A stretch of DNA of 64,000 nucleotides from Leptotrichia sp. oral taxon 218 (GCF_018128225.1 NZ_CP072377.1:1488001-1552000), one strand, 5' to 3'. Shown: positions 34,650 through 47,024, numbered from the stretch's first letter. Program-made: numbers and translations. Notes: generated from the sequence alone by a model not told the origin.

Positions 34650-36178
34650 ACTTTTAACTTATCCTCCACTTTCTTGAACAATTTAGACAATAATTTAATT
34701 ACTATATAGTAAATTGCCGCAACTATAAGCATCGTTTCAAATGTTTTAAAATTAGTTTTATAAGCAACTTGCCCTTCTTTCATCAAATCTGCCACTCCAA
34801 TTACAACTAATAAGGAAGTATCTTTTAGTGAACTTATAAACTGATTTAAAATGGCAGGAATCATATTTTTAATAGCCTGTGGCAAAATTACTTTGGTCAT
34901 CGACTTGTTAAAAGAAAGCCCCAAACTTCTAGCCGCTTCCATTTGTCCTTTGTCAATAGCCTGTATTCCGCCTCTAAAAATTTCAGCTAAAAATGCTCCA
35001 GCATTTAATGCAATTATAATTATTCCAGAAACTTCAGGAGACAGCATTCCTGGCTCACTGCTCAAATGAAATGTGAATTTTAAAAGTTTTGGAAGTAATG
35101 GCACAACTCCAAAATAAAAGAATATTGTCTGAACCATAAGCGGAGTTCCCCTTATTAAATCAATATATTCTTTTCCTAAAAATTGCGAAACTTTTATCAT
35201 TTTAGAATGAAAACCTTTTTTATCTGTCGGCACAAAATTTAAATATCCTATTCCTAAACCAATCAATGTTGCAAAAAATAACGAAACAACTGTAATATAA
35301 ATAGTAACTGCAAGTCCTCTTAAAAACTTTAGTCCGTAACCAGTCAAAATTCCCTTGTAGGAATCAATAACTCCAGCAATTCCGCCTTTTTCCACAGTTT
35401 TTCCACCTTTAGTGTATCTATCCACAATTTTTTGATATTCGCCATTTTGTCTTAAAGTCTTCAAACCTTTGTTAAACTCTTCCAGCAACTCTTTGTGAGT
35501 CCCCTTTTTTACCATAAATCCATTTCCAACATTTGTCAACTTTCCAGTTCCAACTTTTAACTGCGTATCTGGATCTTGATTTAAAGTATACAAAACTACT
35601 GGCAAATCTTCAAATCCTGCATCAGCCTGTTTATTTTCAACCGCCTTTAACATTGAAACTGTATCATCATAAATTCTTACTTCAGATTTCCCTTTCAAAT
35701 TTTCTTGAACATATCTTTCTCCTGCAGTTCCACTTTTAACCGCAAGTCTTTTTCCAACCAAATCTTTTCCAGTTTTTATCGTATTATTATCTTTATGAAC
35801 TATCGCAACAATTCCTGTATCGTAATATGGATCAGAAAAATCAACAACCTTTTTTCTTTCCTCGGTAATGTTCGCTCCCGCAATCGCACCATCAATTTGT
35901 CCAGATTCCATCGCAGGAATAATTCCTCCAAAATCCATCGGCTGAATTTCCACTTCAAATCCTTGAGTTTTCGCCACCGCCTTCATCAAATCCACATCAA
36001 TTCCCTTATCCACATTATTCTCCTTAAAAGAAAACGGCGGATAAATCAAATCTACTGCAATAATATATTTTTTACCTGTCTTTGCATTTGGATTTTTTGC
36101 ATCTTTTTTTCCACAAGCTGTAAAAAATATTAAAATTGTCAATACTAGCGACACTAAAACTAATGTCCTTTTTTTCAT
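34646..36178 (-). CDS. Fused substrate-binding protein/permease of a polar amino acid ABC transporter
   Basis: 510 residues. A lipoprotein-type signal ([12 protein letters not shown]) is followed by a type 3 solute-binding domain (about 36-260: [55 protein letters not shown]). A permease domain runs from 285 to 505, with the coupling segment [20 protein letters not shown] and [17 protein letters not shown]. Such fusions occur in glutamine/polar amino acid importers. The binding domain would be tethered outside the inner membrane. Confidence 0.92.
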   Translation of the reverse strand: MKKRTLVLVSLVLTILIFFTACGKKDAKNPNAKTGKKYIIAVDLIYPPFSFKENNVDKGIDVDLMKAVAKTQGFEVEIQPMDFGGIIPAMESGQIDGAIAGANITEERKKVVDFSDPYYDTGIVAIVHKDNNTIKTGKDLVGKRLAVKSGTAGERYVQENLKGKSEVRIYDDTVSMLKAVENKQADAGFEDLPVVLYTLNQDPDTQLKVGTGKLTNVGNGFMVKKGTHKELLEEFNKGLKTLRQNGEYQKIVDRYTKGGKTVEKGGIAGVIDSYKGILTGYGLKFLRGLAVTIYITVVSLFFATLIGLGIGYLNFVPTDKKGFHSKMIKVSQFLGKEYIDLIRGTPLMVQTIFFYFGVVPLLPKLLKFTFHLSSEPGMLSPEVSGIIIIALNAGAFLAEIFRGGIQAIDKGQMEAARSLGLSFNKSMTKVILPQAIKNMIPAILNQFISSLKDTSLLVVIGVADLMKEGQVAYKTNFKTFETMLIVAAIYYIVIKLLSKLFKKVEDKLKV

Positions 36179-36393
36179 TCTTCCTCCTAAATTTCAAATT
36201 AAAATTTCTTCTAAAAATAATCAAAACTTTCTCAATGCATAAATTTTACTACAAAAAAAATATATTGTCAAAGAAAATATAATCAAATTTATAATAAAAC
36301 TTTTAAAATTTTGATGAAAAAAAATGACTAAAATGATATAATTTATTTGATAATAAAAAATTTTAATTTAATAATTTGATAAGGAGTATAAAA

Positions 36394-37626
36394 TTGAAAA
36401 CAGAAGTAACTGTTATTGGCGGTGGAGCAGCTGGACTTATGGCAGCGATTACTGCTAAAAAAAATGGAAGAGATGTCGTTATTTTAGAGCGAAAAGATAG
36501 AATTTTGAAAAAAGTTTTGGTCACGGGAAATGGACGATGTAATTTGAGTAATGTCAATGCAACAAATGAAAATTACTTTGGGATTGAAAAACAAAAACAG
36601 GATATAAATCATATTTTAAATAATTTTTTGCCAACTGATGTAATTGACTTTTTTGAAAATAAAGTTGGAATCATTTGCAACGAAGAAAGTCGTGGAAAAC
36701 TTTATCCACTTAGCGGACAAGCTGCGTCAATTGTAGATGGACTAAGATTCTATGCACAAAATCTTGGAATTCCAATTTATACTGATTTTTATGTCACAAA
36801 AGTCACAAAAGAAATGTTTGAATTTAAAATTTTTTCCGAAGATAAAAGACAAATTAACTCGAAAAAAATAATTCTTGCAACAGGCGGAATTTCTTATCCT
36901 GAACTTGGTTCAAACGGAAGTGGCTACCAAATTGCAGAAAATTTTGGTCACAGTTTAACAAAACTTGTGCCAACAATTGTTCAGCTAAAAACTGAAAAGC
37001 ACAAAATAAAAGGATTGCGTGGAATAAAATTAGATGCAAAAGTCAGCGCTTTTGGAAAAAATGAAGATAAATTTGAGAAAATTTGTACCTATGAAGGAGA
37101 GCTGCTATTTACTGATTACGGAATTTCAGGAAATGTAGTCTTTAATATTTCTTTTGTTTTTCCACTTTACAAAGAAGTTGAATTTGAAGTTGATTTTATG
37201 CCAAAATTTGATTATAATAATCTTTTTACGATTTTGAAAAAGAGACGGGAAATACTAAAAAATATGACAATGGAGCAATATTTTAATGGAATGATTAACA
37301 AAAAATTAGGTCAATTTTTGACTAAAATGTCGGGAATTCCAAAATTGTCAAAAAATATTTCAGAACTTACCGACAATGAAATAAAAAAAATATGTACAAT
37401 TTTAAAAAAATATAAAATAAAAATATTGGATACAAACGGCTTTAAAAACGCACAAGTTACCGCCGGCGGAATTCCTTTGAGCGAAATAAATCTAGAAAAT
37501 TTGGAGTCAAAAAAAACAAAAGGGCTTTATTTTGCTGGAGAAGTTATGGATGTCTACGGTGAATGTGGTGGATTTAACTTACATTGGGCCTGGGCGAGTG
37601 GAAAATTTGCTGGAGAAAATGTTTAA
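36394..37626 (+). CDS. FAD-dependent oxidoreductase, BaiN/HI0933-like
   Basis: About 410 residues. I place the start at TTG 36394 because AAGGAG precedes it by seven bases. The FAD Rossmann motif VIGGGAAGLMAAITAKKNG is followed by the family-specific VTGNGRCNLSNVN, IILATGGISYPELGSNGSGY, and the C-terminal GEVMDVYGECGGFNLHWAWASG. Members are flavoproteins of uncertain reaction; some act in bile-acid dehydroxylation-like reductions. It overlaps the search space of, and reads directly into, the next FAD enzyme gene. Confidence 0.87.
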   Translation: MKTEVTVIGGGAAGLMAAITAKKNGRDVVILERKDRILKKVLVTGNGRCNLSNVNATNENYFGIEKQKQDINHILNNFLPTDVIDFFENKVGIICNEESRGKLYPLSGQAASIVDGLRFYAQNLGIPIYTDFYVTKVTKEMFEFKIFSEDKRQINSKKIILATGGISYPELGSNGSGYQIAENFGHSLTKLVPTIVQLKTEKHKIKGLRGIKLDAKVSAFGKNEDKFEKICTYEGELLFTDYGISGNVVFNISFVFPLYKEVEFEVDFMPKFDYNNLFTILKKRREILKNMTMEQYFNGMINKKLGQFLTKMSGIPKLSKNISELTDNEIKKICTILKKYKIKILDTNGFKNAQVTAGGIPLSEINLENLESKKTKGLYFAGEVMDVYGECGGFNLHWAWASGKFAGENV

Positions 37627-37651
37627 TGAAAAAAATGTGAAAGGAAAAGAA

Positions 37652-39262
37652 ATGCTTAAAATTAATAATATAAAAATGCCTGTAAAACATAACGAGAACG
37701 ACTTAAAAAATGTTGTCTGCAAACTTTATAAAATTAATAAAAATGAGATAAAAAGTTTTGAAATTGCAGGACAGGCGATTGATGCCAGAAAAAAAAATAA
37801 TGTTGTCTTTGTTTATGCTATAAATATCGAGCTTGAAAACGAAAAAAAATTTGAAAATATTAAAAATATAAAAAAATTTGAAAAACAAATTTATTCTATT
37901 TCAAAAATAGAAAATTTTTCTGAAAATGAGAAAATAAAAAGACCCGTTGTAGTTGGAAGCGGACCTGCTGGCATTTTTGCGGGACTTGTGATGGCTGAAG
38001 CTGGACTTAAACCGATTATTATTGAGCAGGGAAAAAATGTCGACGAGAGAAAAAAAGATGTCTACAATTTTTTTAAGACAAGAAAATTGAATAAATATTC
38101 AAATGTACAATTTGGTGAAGGTGGAGCTGGCACTTTTTCTGACGGAAAATTAAACACTAATACAAATAATTTTAGAATGCAAAAAATTTATGATGAACTA
38201 ATTTTAGCAGGAGCCGAGAAAAAAATAAGTTACATGTCAAAACCGCACATTGGAACGGACAAACTTATTGGAATTATGAAAAACATAAGAAAAAAAATTG
38301 AAAGTCTTGGCGGAGAATATAGATTTTGCACAAAACTTACAAAAATTAATTACAAAAATAATAAATTGAAAGAAATTGAAGTTGAAGATTTAAAAAATAA
38401 AAAAAAATATACTATTTCAACAAATATTGCAGTTTTGGCAATTGGACATAGTGCAAGAGAAACTTTTCATATGTTAAACGAAGAAAAAGTTCAAATGGAG
38501 CGAAAAATTTTTTCTGTGGGAGTTAGAATCGAACACAAGCAAAGCATGGTAAATAGAGCTCAATACGGAAAATTTGCTGATAAGTTGCCATCTGCCGAGT
38601 ACAAATTAAATGTCAAAACTTCTAATGGAAGAGGAGTTTACACTTTTTGCATGTGTCCCGGCGGAGTTGTAGTACCGTCTGCAAGCGAAGAAAATAGGTT
38701 AGTTGTAAATGGAATGAGTTATTCTAAAAGAAATCTAGAAAACGCAAATTCGGCAATTTTAGTAAATGTTTTTCCAGATGATTTTGAAGGAAATTCAGTT
38801 CTTGCTGGGATTGAGTTTCAGCGAAAATTGGAAGAAAAAGCCTTTATTCTTGGTGGAAGTGACTACAAAGCTCCCGTTCAGCTATTTGGAGATTTTTTAA
38901 ATAATAAAGTTTCAAAAAAATTAGGAAATGTAAAGCCAAGTTACCTTGCAGATTACAAATTTGCCGACTTAAATCAGATTTTTCCTGAATATATAAACTC
39001 TTCTCTAAAAGAAGGAATCACGCTTATGGACAAAAAAATAAAAGGATTTGCAAATTATGATGCCATTTTAACTGGTGTGGAAAGTAGAAGTTCATCTCCT
39101 GTAAAAATTCCAAGAAATGAAAAATTTTTTGCCAATATTGAAGGAATTATGCCTTGTGGAGAAGGTGCTGGATATGCTGGTGGAATAATGTCTGCTGCCG
39201 TTGATGGAGTGAAATGTGCTGAATTTGTTATTGACTATTTTCAAAATTTGACGAATAAATAA
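37652..39262 (+). CDS. FAD-dependent dehydrogenase (COG2509-like)
   Basis: About 536 residues from ATG 37652, which has AAAGGAAAAG upstream; earlier in-frame ATGs lie inside the preceding gene. An N-terminal alpha/beta domain (to about 125) precedes the FAD motif VVGSGPAGIFAGLVMAEAG. NVQFGEGGAGTFSDGKLNT and VLAIGHSARETFHML follow, with MPCGEGAGYAGGIMSAAVDG at the end. The substrate is unknown. The close spacing (25 bases) to the BaiN-like gene suggests one operon and perhaps related redox chemistry. Confidence 0.85.
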   Translation: MLKINNIKMPVKHNENDLKNVVCKLYKINKNEIKSFEIAGQAIDARKKNNVVFVYAINIELENEKKFENIKNIKKFEKQIYSISKIENFSENEKIKRPVVVGSGPAGIFAGLVMAEAGLKPIIIEQGKNVDERKKDVYNFFKTRKLNKYSNVQFGEGGAGTFSDGKLNTNTNNFRMQKIYDELILAGAEKKISYMSKPHIGTDKLIGIMKNIRKKIESLGGEYRFCTKLTKINYKNNKLKEIEVEDLKNKKKYTISTNIAVLAIGHSARETFHMLNEEKVQMERKIFSVGVRIEHKQSMVNRAQYGKFADKLPSAEYKLNVKTSNGRGVYTFCMCPGGVVVPSASEENRLVVNGMSYSKRNLENANSAILVNVFPDDFEGNSVLAGIEFQRKLEEKAFILGGSDYKAPVQLFGDFLNNKVSKKLGNVKPSYLADYKFADLNQIFPEYINSSLKEGITLMDKKIKGFANYDAILTGVESRSSSPVKIPRNEKFFANIEGIMPCGEGAGYAGGIMSAAVDGVKCAEFVIDYFQNLTNK

Positions 39263-39282
39263 ATTTTTCAAATTAAAATAAA

Positions 39283-39318
39283 AAAAGAGTGTAATTTTTT
39301 ATATACACTCTTAAATTT
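39283..39318. terminator. Bidirectional terminator
   Basis: AAGAGTGTA (39285-39293) pairs with TACACTCTT (39304-39312), with A-run before and T-run after. It separates the plus-strand FAD gene from the converging HhH-protein gene. Confidence 0.85.
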
Positions 39319-39331
39319 TTTATTCTTAAAT

Positions 39332-39919
39332 TTAATCAATAAATTTTATTTTATTTTCTATTTCTGAATATCTTTTACTTCCGATAATTTTTTCTAAATC
39401 TAAATTTGAGCGAATACTTCCGTTCTCAAGTTCCAAAAGTATTTTTTTTATTTCTTTTGCTGTAAATCCAATTCTTTTTAATTCTTTTTCACCGCATTTA
39501 TTAATATTATATTTTGCAATTTCTCTGCCATAATTTTCTTTTGGATTTTTTATTTTTTCTTTATCAACAAAAAGATATTTTTTAGAAATTTCCAATCCCG
39601 ATTTTCCAAATCTTTCAACATTTTTCATATCTTCAATATCTAAAATTATTCCAGTTTCATCTCGAAATTTTATAATGTTATCCGCCTTTGACTTCGAAAA
39701 TCCTAATTTCAATAAATCCGCATATTCAACACTGTTTACATCAAATTTTTTCTTTTTTTTAGTCAAATCGCTGTTTTCTTTAGCTTTTTCTTTTTTATAA
39801 TTGACTTCTTTACTAATTTCAACATTCGGCTTATTTTTATCCTCAATAAAAAGTCTAAAAAAATTTCCCACAATTAAAAGCACAATAAAAATAATAATAT
39901 ATTTTATTTTCATAATCAA
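39332..39919 (-). CDS. Membrane-anchored helix-hairpin-helix protein (ComEA-like)
   Basis: 195 residues: an N-terminal membrane segment (IKYIIIFIVLLIVGNFF), a Lys-rich linker, then two helix-hairpin-helix units (DVNSVEYADLLKLGFSKSKA with IIKFRDETG; YNINKCGEKELKRIGFTAKE). This layout resembles ComEA, which binds incoming DNA outside the membrane in competence. In view of the pilus-like locus a DNA-uptake role is possible, but no ComEC is in the window and the repeats are diverged. Confidence 0.65.
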   Translation of the reverse strand: MIMKIKYIIIFIVLLIVGNFFRLFIEDKNKPNVEISKEVNYKKEKAKENSDLTKKKKKFDVNSVEYADLLKLGFSKSKADNIIKFRDETGIILDIEDMKNVERFGKSGLEISKKYLFVDKEKIKNPKENYGREIAKYNINKCGEKELKRIGFTAKEIKKILLELENGSIRSNLDLEKIIGSKRYSEIENKIKFID

Positions 39920-40000
39920 ATCCCCCCAGATTTTTTTATTTTTTTAAATTATATTTTCAAAACTTTAATTTTTTTATTTTTTTAATTTAATAAATTTTAT

Positions 40001-41179
40001 TTAATTTTCAAATTTACTAAAAAATCTTTTTATTTTATCTTTAAATGATTTACCTTCTTTATAATTTTTATTTTCTAGCGAACCATCAAATTCCCTTAAA
40101 ATATTTTTTTGTTTTTCAGACAAATTTGTTGGAGTTTCAATTTTTATTCTAATTATTTCAGAACCTTTTCTAGTTCCATAACTTATTCCTTTATCCCTCA
40201 ATTTATATTCTTTTCCATTTTGTGTGCCTTCAGCTATTTTTATTTTTACTTTTCCAGAAAGAGTTGGCACTTCAATTTCTCCCCCTAAAATTGCTGTTGT
40301 AATTCCAACTGGAACATCACAATAAATATCAAGTCCTTCTCGCTCAAATATTTCATGTTTTTTAACCGTTATAAATATGTATAAATCTCCGTAGATTCCA
40401 TCATTTCTTCCAGCATTTCCGCCATCTCTTACAACAAGTCTTTGACCAGTTTCCACTCCAGCTGGTATTTTTATTTTTCTTGTAACTGTTTCATGTTCCA
40501 CTCCAGTTCCATGACAATGACTACAAACTTTTTCAGGTACTTTTCCAGTTCCGTGGCACATATCACATTCTTGTGTCATAACTTGCATTCCAAAAATAGA
40601 TCTTTGCTGCACTCTTATATGTCCAGAACCATTACATTTAGTACAAGTTTTCATATGACTTCCAGCTTCTGCTCCAGAGCCGTGACAATGTTTACATTTC
40701 CCATCTCTTTTATATTTAATCTCTTTTTCTACACCATTTGCAACTTCTTCCAATATTAAAGTAAGATTATATCGTAAATCTTCTCCTTGATTAACTTTTG
40801 GACCTTGACTTCGGCTTCTTCCACCTCCACCAAAAAAGCTTCCAAAAATATCTCCCAAATCTTCAAAATCAAATCCTTGACCATTTCCAAATCCGCTAAA
40901 GCCACCAAAACCACCAGCTCCGGCTCCACCAGCACCATTTTCAAATGCCGCATGTCCATATTGATCATAAGCTGCTTTTTTCTGTGCATCTGACAAAATT
41001 TCATAAGCCTCATTTATTTCTTTAAATTTTTCTTCCGCATCCTTTTTTTCAGCATCTGACGAATTAGCAAATTTATCTGGGTGATATTTCATCGCCGCTT
41101 TTCTATACGCCTTTTTTATATCTGATTCACTTGCATTTTTTGCTACTCCAAGCACTTCATAATAATCTCTTTTTGCCAT
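40001..41179 (-). CDS. dnaJ: Chaperone DnaJ (Hsp40)
   Basis: Co-chaperone stimulating DnaK ATPase. The J domain (1-70) has the invariant HPD in KYHPDKF. A Gly/Phe-rich linker follows (about 78-115), then four CxxCxGxG zinc motifs ([32 protein letters not shown]), the substrate-binding C-terminal domains and a basic tail. The 392-residue length is standard. It lies downstream of dnaK but separated from it by an epimerase-like gene. Confidence 0.96.
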   Translation of the reverse strand: MAKRDYYEVLGVAKNASESDIKKAYRKAAMKYHPDKFANSSDAEKKDAEEKFKEINEAYEILSDAQKKAAYDQYGHAAFENGAGGAGAGGFGGFSGFGNGQGFDFEDLGDIFGSFFGGGGRSRSQGPKVNQGEDLRYNLTLILEEVANGVEKEIKYKRDGKCKHCHGSGAEAGSHMKTCTKCNGSGHIRVQQRSIFGMQVMTQECDMCHGTGKVPEKVCSHCHGTGVEHETVTRKIKIPAGVETGQRLVVRDGGNAGRNDGIYGDLYIFITVKKHEIFEREGLDIYCDVPVGITTAILGGEIEVPTLSGKVKIKIAEGTQNGKEYKLRDKGISYGTRKGSEIIRIKIETPTNLSEKQKNILREFDGSLENKNYKEGKSFKDKIKRFFSKFEN

Positions 41180-41291
41180 TTTTCAATTACACCTCCTTTT
41201 TTTCAGAGATGTACTCCTTTCTTTCGCATTATTTTGCTTTTATTTCAATGTTTCAAAAAAGAGTTTCTCTCTTTTTTATCTGTATAATTTT

Positions 41292-42173
41292 TTATAATTT
41301 CCCTTCAATCACTAATTTTGCAGTAAAAATCTTATCTTTTTCCAATTTTAATATTCCTTTTTTCTCTTCCAGTTTTCCTGTGCAATCTTCAAAATCTGAA
41401 ATTCCATACCAAGGTTCTATGCACACAAACGGTGCTTTTGGCTTGCTCCAAAATGCAATATAAGGAAATCCGTTATATTCAACACTCAATTTTTTAGAAT
41501 TTTTACTATTTTTTATTGTAACTTTTTCTGATTTCAAATCATCGAATATTATCGCATCATCATCAAAAACCTTTTCAGTAATCTTCAATTTATTCTCATT
41601 GTTCAAGCAATCAGCTTTTTCATCTAAAACAAGCCCTTTTTCATTCAATTTATATTTCTTTGAAGTCTCATTTTTCTCAAATTCCAAATAATAATCACTC
41701 AATTTTATGTCATCATTTACATCAAGTGCAAATGCAGGATGTGTTCCAAGTGAAAAATACATATCAGAATTATTTTTATTTACAACATTGTACTCAATTT
41801 CCAAAGTATTTCCAACAATTGTATAAGTTATAAACAATTCAAAATCAAATGGATACTTCTCCAAAGTTTCCTTATTTGAAGAAAATCTAAATTTCAAAGA
41901 ATTTTCAGTCTTCTCAACCAGTTCAAAATCCTCAGTCCGAGCAAACCCATGCCGTGTAGAAATTTTATATTCTTTTCCGTTGTAACTATAAGCCCCATTT
42001 TTTATAGTCCCAACAAACGGAAATAGCACAGGCGAACTAGCAGCCCAAAACTCAGGCTTCCTGTCCCACATAAACTCTTCTCCATTTACTTTATAACTTT
42101 GTAATTCTGCTCCTCTATTTGCAACTGCAATTTCAATATTTCCATATTTTAGGGTATTTATTGTACTTTCCAT
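41292..42173 (-). CDS. Aldose 1-epimerase family protein (GalM/YeaD-like)
   Basis: About 293 residues from ATG 42173, which has AGAGGAT upstream; a longer frame to 42230 lacks a ribosome-binding site. It matches the bacterial LacX-like group: IAVANRGAELQSYKVNGEE, MWDRKPEFWAASSPVLFPFV, STRHGFARTEDFEL with the catalytic His, FSLGTHPAFALDV and the PFVCIEPWYGISDF end. It likely interconverts sugar anomers. Its insertion between dnaK and dnaJ is unusual. Confidence 0.83.
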   Translation of the reverse strand: MESTINTLKYGNIEIAVANRGAELQSYKVNGEEFMWDRKPEFWAASSPVLFPFVGTIKNGAYSYNGKEYKISTRHGFARTEDFELVEKTENSLKFRFSSNKETLEKYPFDFELFITYTIVGNTLEIEYNVVNKNNSDMYFSLGTHPAFALDVNDDIKLSDYYLEFEKNETSKKYKLNEKGLVLDEKADCLNNENKLKITEKVFDDDAIIFDDLKSEKVTIKNSKNSKKLSVEYNGFPYIAFWSKPKAPFVCIEPWYGISDFEDCTGKLEEKKGILKLEKDKIFTAKLVIEGKL

Positions 42174-42272
42174 CTTTAACACATCCTCTATAAAGAATTT
42201 ATTTTTATATAACTTTAATTCCAAATCCAATAATTCCAGATACTTTTTTAAAAATCAACTATTTCTACAAAA

Positions 42273-42294
42273 GAAGGAGAAAAACTTCCCCTTC
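42273..42294 (-). terminator. Terminator after dnaK
   Basis: On the minus strand GAAGGGG-AAGTTTTT-CTCCTTC folds into a seven-pair stem (one G-T pair) followed by TTTT. It would separate hrcA-grpE-dnaK from the epimerase and dnaJ. Confidence 0.65.
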
Positions 42295-42343
42295 CTTCAT
42301 AATATTCTTATTTAAATTTCTTATTTTTTAATCAATCAGCTAA

Positions 42344-44191
<1,848 letters not shown>

Positions 44192-44269
44192 TCAATTTAT
44201 TTAATTTTTTTATAAAAGTATTATTTTAAATCCAATTTTTTGAATTTTCAAATTATAACTTTTACAAAA

Positions 44270-44833
44270 TTACTTTTTATTAACTGTTACCATCGCTGGT
44301 CTAATAACTTTTCCTTTCAATTTATATCCTTTTTGGAACACTTTCACAATAACATCATTGTCTAAATTTTCCACATTTTCAGTCATCATCGCTTGATGTT
44401 CATAAGGATTAAACTTCACACCTTCTGCTGCTTCCAATTCTTCAACACCTTCTTCAGTCAAAAGATTTCTCAGATTCCTCAAAATCATATTAACTCCTTC
44501 AACCAATGCGTCAAAGTTTTTAGTTTCAGCAGAAGCTTGTTCAGCTCTTTCTAAATTATCAATATTATCTAATAATTTTGTAATAATACCTTCCGAAGCA
44601 TATTTTTTCATTTCAGCAACTTCATTTTCTTTTCTTTTTGTGAAGTTTTGAAATTCAGCTAATTTTCTTGTATAAGAACTCTTCCATTCTTCCAAGTCCG
44701 CCTCAAGTTTTGCGATTACTTCGCAAGGATTTTCTTCTTTAACTTCTTTTTCAGAATCATCAGCTTTAGCTTCTTTAGTTTCTTTATCTAGTGTTTTTTT
44801 TGATTCTTTGTCTTTTGATTTTTCTTTTTTCAT
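44270..44833 (-). CDS. grpE: Nucleotide exchange factor GrpE
   Basis: 187 residues: an acidic/basic N-terminal region (Lys/Glu-rich, 1-35), a long dimerising helix (EADLEEWKSSYTRKLAEFQN, then FTKRKENEVAEMKKYASEGI), and the C-terminal beta domain with GVKFNPYEHQAMMTEN and VFQKGYKLKGKVIRPAMV, the family signature. It releases ADP from DnaK. It lies between hrcA and dnaK as usual. Confidence 0.95.
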   Translation of the reverse strand: MKKEKSKDKESKKTLDKETKEAKADDSEKEVKEENPCEVIAKLEADLEEWKSSYTRKLAEFQNFTKRKENEVAEMKKYASEGIITKLLDNIDNLERAEQASAETKNFDALVEGVNMILRNLRNLLTEEGVEELEAAEGVKFNPYEHQAMMTENVENLDNDVIVKVFQKGYKLKGKVIRPAMVTVNKK

Positions 44834-44850
44834 TCCCCTCTCACTTTCTT

Positions 44851-45855
44851 TTATTTATTTTTTTTTAACAACTGCTGCACTTCTTCTGAAACATATTCAA
44901 CAAGTCCAACTGTCTTTGAATATTCCATCCGCTTTGGACCAATTACTCCCATCATTCCTTTCGCATCTCCAAAAGTGTAAACTGAAAATACAAAAGAAAA
45001 ATCTTCTAGTCCAGCAATTCCCAAATCTTCTCCGAAAATAACATTTACTTCACCATCTTTATATTTATCCATTTGAATAAATTGTGAAAAAATATTTTTC
45101 AAATCATTTGGACTATTAAACAATTTTGCTCGACTTACAACTTTTAAAATATCGTTGCTCTCAAATAAATTTGAACTACCTTCAAAAAATAGCTTTCCTT
45201 CATTTAAAGACTTTTCTTCTTCCAGCTCTTCTGGAATAAATAAATCCATATTAACTAAAAAATCTTTTAAATCCGACAAAGTAAAAACTGAATTACTATT
45301 TTTTATTTTTTCATTTAAAAAATTATTTATTTTATCGATTTCTTCCTCACTTACAGGATTTTCCAAATAAATGTTAAGACTCTTTGTCAAAAATGTATCC
45401 ATTACAACTACGGCTAAAATATTTGTGTCATTTATATAAACAAGTTGAACTTTTTTTATGACTTCCTGCCGAATTGAAGGTTCTAATACAACCCCCGCAT
45501 ATTGGCTAATTTTTGACAATAACCTCGAAGTCTCCTCAAAAATCGCATCTATTTGATTCATTTTCTTGTTGTAAGTTTCAAAAACTTTTGCTTTTTCTTC
45601 TTGAGAAATATCTCTTATTTTCAAAAGCTCTTCGACATATAGTCTATACCCTTCACTCGTAGGTATTCTTCCGGAAGAAGTGTGAGTTTTCACAATTAAC
45701 CCTTTATCCTCTAAATCTGCCATCGCATTTCTAATTGTGGCTGACGAAACACCAATATTATATTTTTTTTCAAGCGTCCTCGAACCAACACTTTCACCAA
45801 AATCTAAATAATGCTTGATAATCGCCTTTAAAATTAATTGCTCTCTCTCATTCAT
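44851..45855 (-). CDS. hrcA: Heat-inducible transcription repressor HrcA
   Basis: 334 residues. The N-terminal winged helix (ESVGSRTLEKKYNIGVSSAT, then IRNAMADLEDKGLIVKTHTS, SGRIPTSEGYRLYVE) is highly conserved. The C-terminal dimerisation part ends with FGDAKGMMGVIGPKRMEYSK. It represses its own operon by binding CIRCE, which is present 23 bases upstream of the start. Confidence 0.95.
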   Translation of the reverse strand: MNEREQLILKAIIKHYLDFGESVGSRTLEKKYNIGVSSATIRNAMADLEDKGLIVKTHTSSGRIPTSEGYRLYVEELLKIRDISQEEKAKVFETYNKKMNQIDAIFEETSRLLSKISQYAGVVLEPSIRQEVIKKVQLVYINDTNILAVVVMDTFLTKSLNIYLENPVSEEEIDKINNFLNEKIKNSNSVFTLSDLKDFLVNMDLFIPEELEEEKSLNEGKLFFEGSSNLFESNDILKVVSRAKLFNSPNDLKNIFSQFIQMDKYKDGEVNVIFGEDLGIAGLEDFSFVFSVYTFGDAKGMMGVIGPKRMEYSKTVGLVEYVSEEVQQLLKKNK

Positions 45856-45877
45856 TTTAACACCCTTTCCTTTTTTG

Positions 45878-45904
45878 TTAGCACTCTAACATAGCTAGTG
45901 CTAA
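45878..45904 (-). promoter_or_regulatory. CIRCE operator (HrcA binding site)
   Basis: TTAGCACTC - nine bases - TAGTGCTAA. This matches the consensus TTAGCACTC-N9-GAGTGCTAA at all but one position. It lies between the hrcA promoter and start codon. Confidence 0.95.
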
Positions 45905-45914
45905 TCACAAATAT

Positions 45915-45943
45915 ATAATAATATATTTTTTACTTTTTGTCAA
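45915..45943 (-). promoter_or_regulatory. Sigma-70 promoter of the hrcA operon
   Basis: On the minus strand TTGACA (45938-45943), a 17-base spacer, then TATTAT (45915-45920). CIRCE begins a few bases downstream and would block transcription start. Confidence 0.85.
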
Positions 45944-46021
45944 GACTTTTTTTTAATTTTTTTAAAACTTTTTTATGAATATATAAAATATGTCAAAACA
46001 GGCAAATTTAACTCAAAAACA

Positions 46022-46050
46022 TTGACTTTTATATATTTTTATTATATAAT
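46022..46050 (+). promoter_or_regulatory. Sigma-70 promoter of small RNA copy 1
   Basis: TTGACT (46022-46027), a 17-base spacer and a perfect TATAAT (46045-46050). The predicted start is near G46057. Confidence 0.8.
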
Positions 46051-46056
46051 TATATT

Positions 46057-46165
46057 GCAGGTAGGGAGACTTACGCTGTATATCTGTGATGTCACTGAAT
46101 GAAAGTTTAAGCGTTATTTAAGAACGCCAGCCACAGAGCGCCACCATTTAGGTGGTATTTTTTTT
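46057..46165 (+). ncRNA. Structured small RNA upstream of a DUF3800 gene, copy 1
   Basis: A roughly 100-nt transcript with its own promoter and a terminator (CCACC-ATTTA-GGTGG then T-run, 46141-46165). Conserved pairings with copy 2 are TCTGTG (46083) with CACAGA (46132), and stem GCGTT-ATTTAAG-AACGC (about 46110-46127). The gene starts 16 bases beyond the terminator. Candidate RNAs upstream of DUF3800 genes have been described as the DUF3800 RNA motifs; I recall this but cannot say which class, if any, this is. Confidence 0.75.
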
Positions 46166-46180
46166 GAAAGGATTTTTTTT

Positions 46181-46864
46181 ATGGATATATTTGTCTATTC
46201 GGATGAATCTGGAGTTTTTGATGTTAAACATAATAAATATTATGTTTACGGCGGAGTAATTTTTTTGAATAAAAATGATAAAGATGTGGAAAACAGAAAA
46301 TATAAAAATATTGAAAAAAGTTTAAGAGAAAATAATAACTATTTAAAAAATAAAGAAATAAAAGCTTGTATATTAACTGGAAAACAAAAGTATAAAATTA
46401 TGAATGCAACAAAAAAAGTTATAAAATTTGGCGTTATAATAAACCAAAAAGAAATACACCCAAAAATTTTTGAAGATAAAAAAAATAAACAACGATACCT
46501 AGATTACGCTTACAAAATTGGAGTCAAAAATTGTTTAAAAAAATTGATAGCCGAGAAAAAAATATTAAAAGAAAAAGTAGAAAATATTTATATTTTCGTT
46601 GATGAACATTCAACAACAATAAATGGAAAATATGAATTTAAAGAAGGATTAATACAAGAATTTAAAAGCGGAACTTTTAATTCAAGCTATGAAGTATACA
46701 CAAAACCTATTTTTAAAAACTTAAAACATTTAGAAGTAAAATATTGCAATTCCGAAAAAACACCTATGATAAGATTAGCCGACATTACATCCAATTATTT
46801 ATATAGCGGTGTTTTAAACAACAAACCTATACAAGATACAATTTATTTAAAAATGTTACCTTAA
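46181..46864 (+). CDS. DUF3800 protein (predicted RNase H-fold)
   Basis: 227 residues with an AAAGGA ribosome-binding site just beyond the small-RNA terminator. The DUF3800 hallmarks are present: IFVYSDESGVFD at the N-terminus (acidic pair), YIFVDEHSTTING in the middle and MIRLADITSNYLYSG near the end, giving Asp/Glu residues that could form a nuclease-like centre. The family has no settled function. It is frequent in mobile regions and near structured RNAs. It lies outside the predicted element at 47025, between the hrcA promoter region and the left repeat. Confidence 0.85.
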   Translation: MDIFVYSDESGVFDVKHNKYYVYGGVIFLNKNDKDVENRKYKNIEKSLRENNNYLKNKEIKACILTGKQKYKIMNATKKVIKFGVIINQKEIHPKIFEDKKNKQRYLDYAYKIGVKNCLKKLIAEKKILKEKVENIYIFVDEHSTTINGKYEFKEGLIQEFKSGTFNSSYEVYTKPIFKNLKHLEVKYCNSEKTPMIRLADITSNYLYSGVLNNKPIQDTIYLKMLP

Positions 46865-47024
46865 ATAAATAAAAAAATACATAGAAAGCTATATTTTTTA
46901 TGAATTAAAATAAATATTTCAAAAATTTTGTGATTTAATAATCGATTTTTGAGAATATTCATAATTTTATATAAATATACACACATATTATCAGTAATAA
47001 AAAGATATGTTACCCATATGGCAA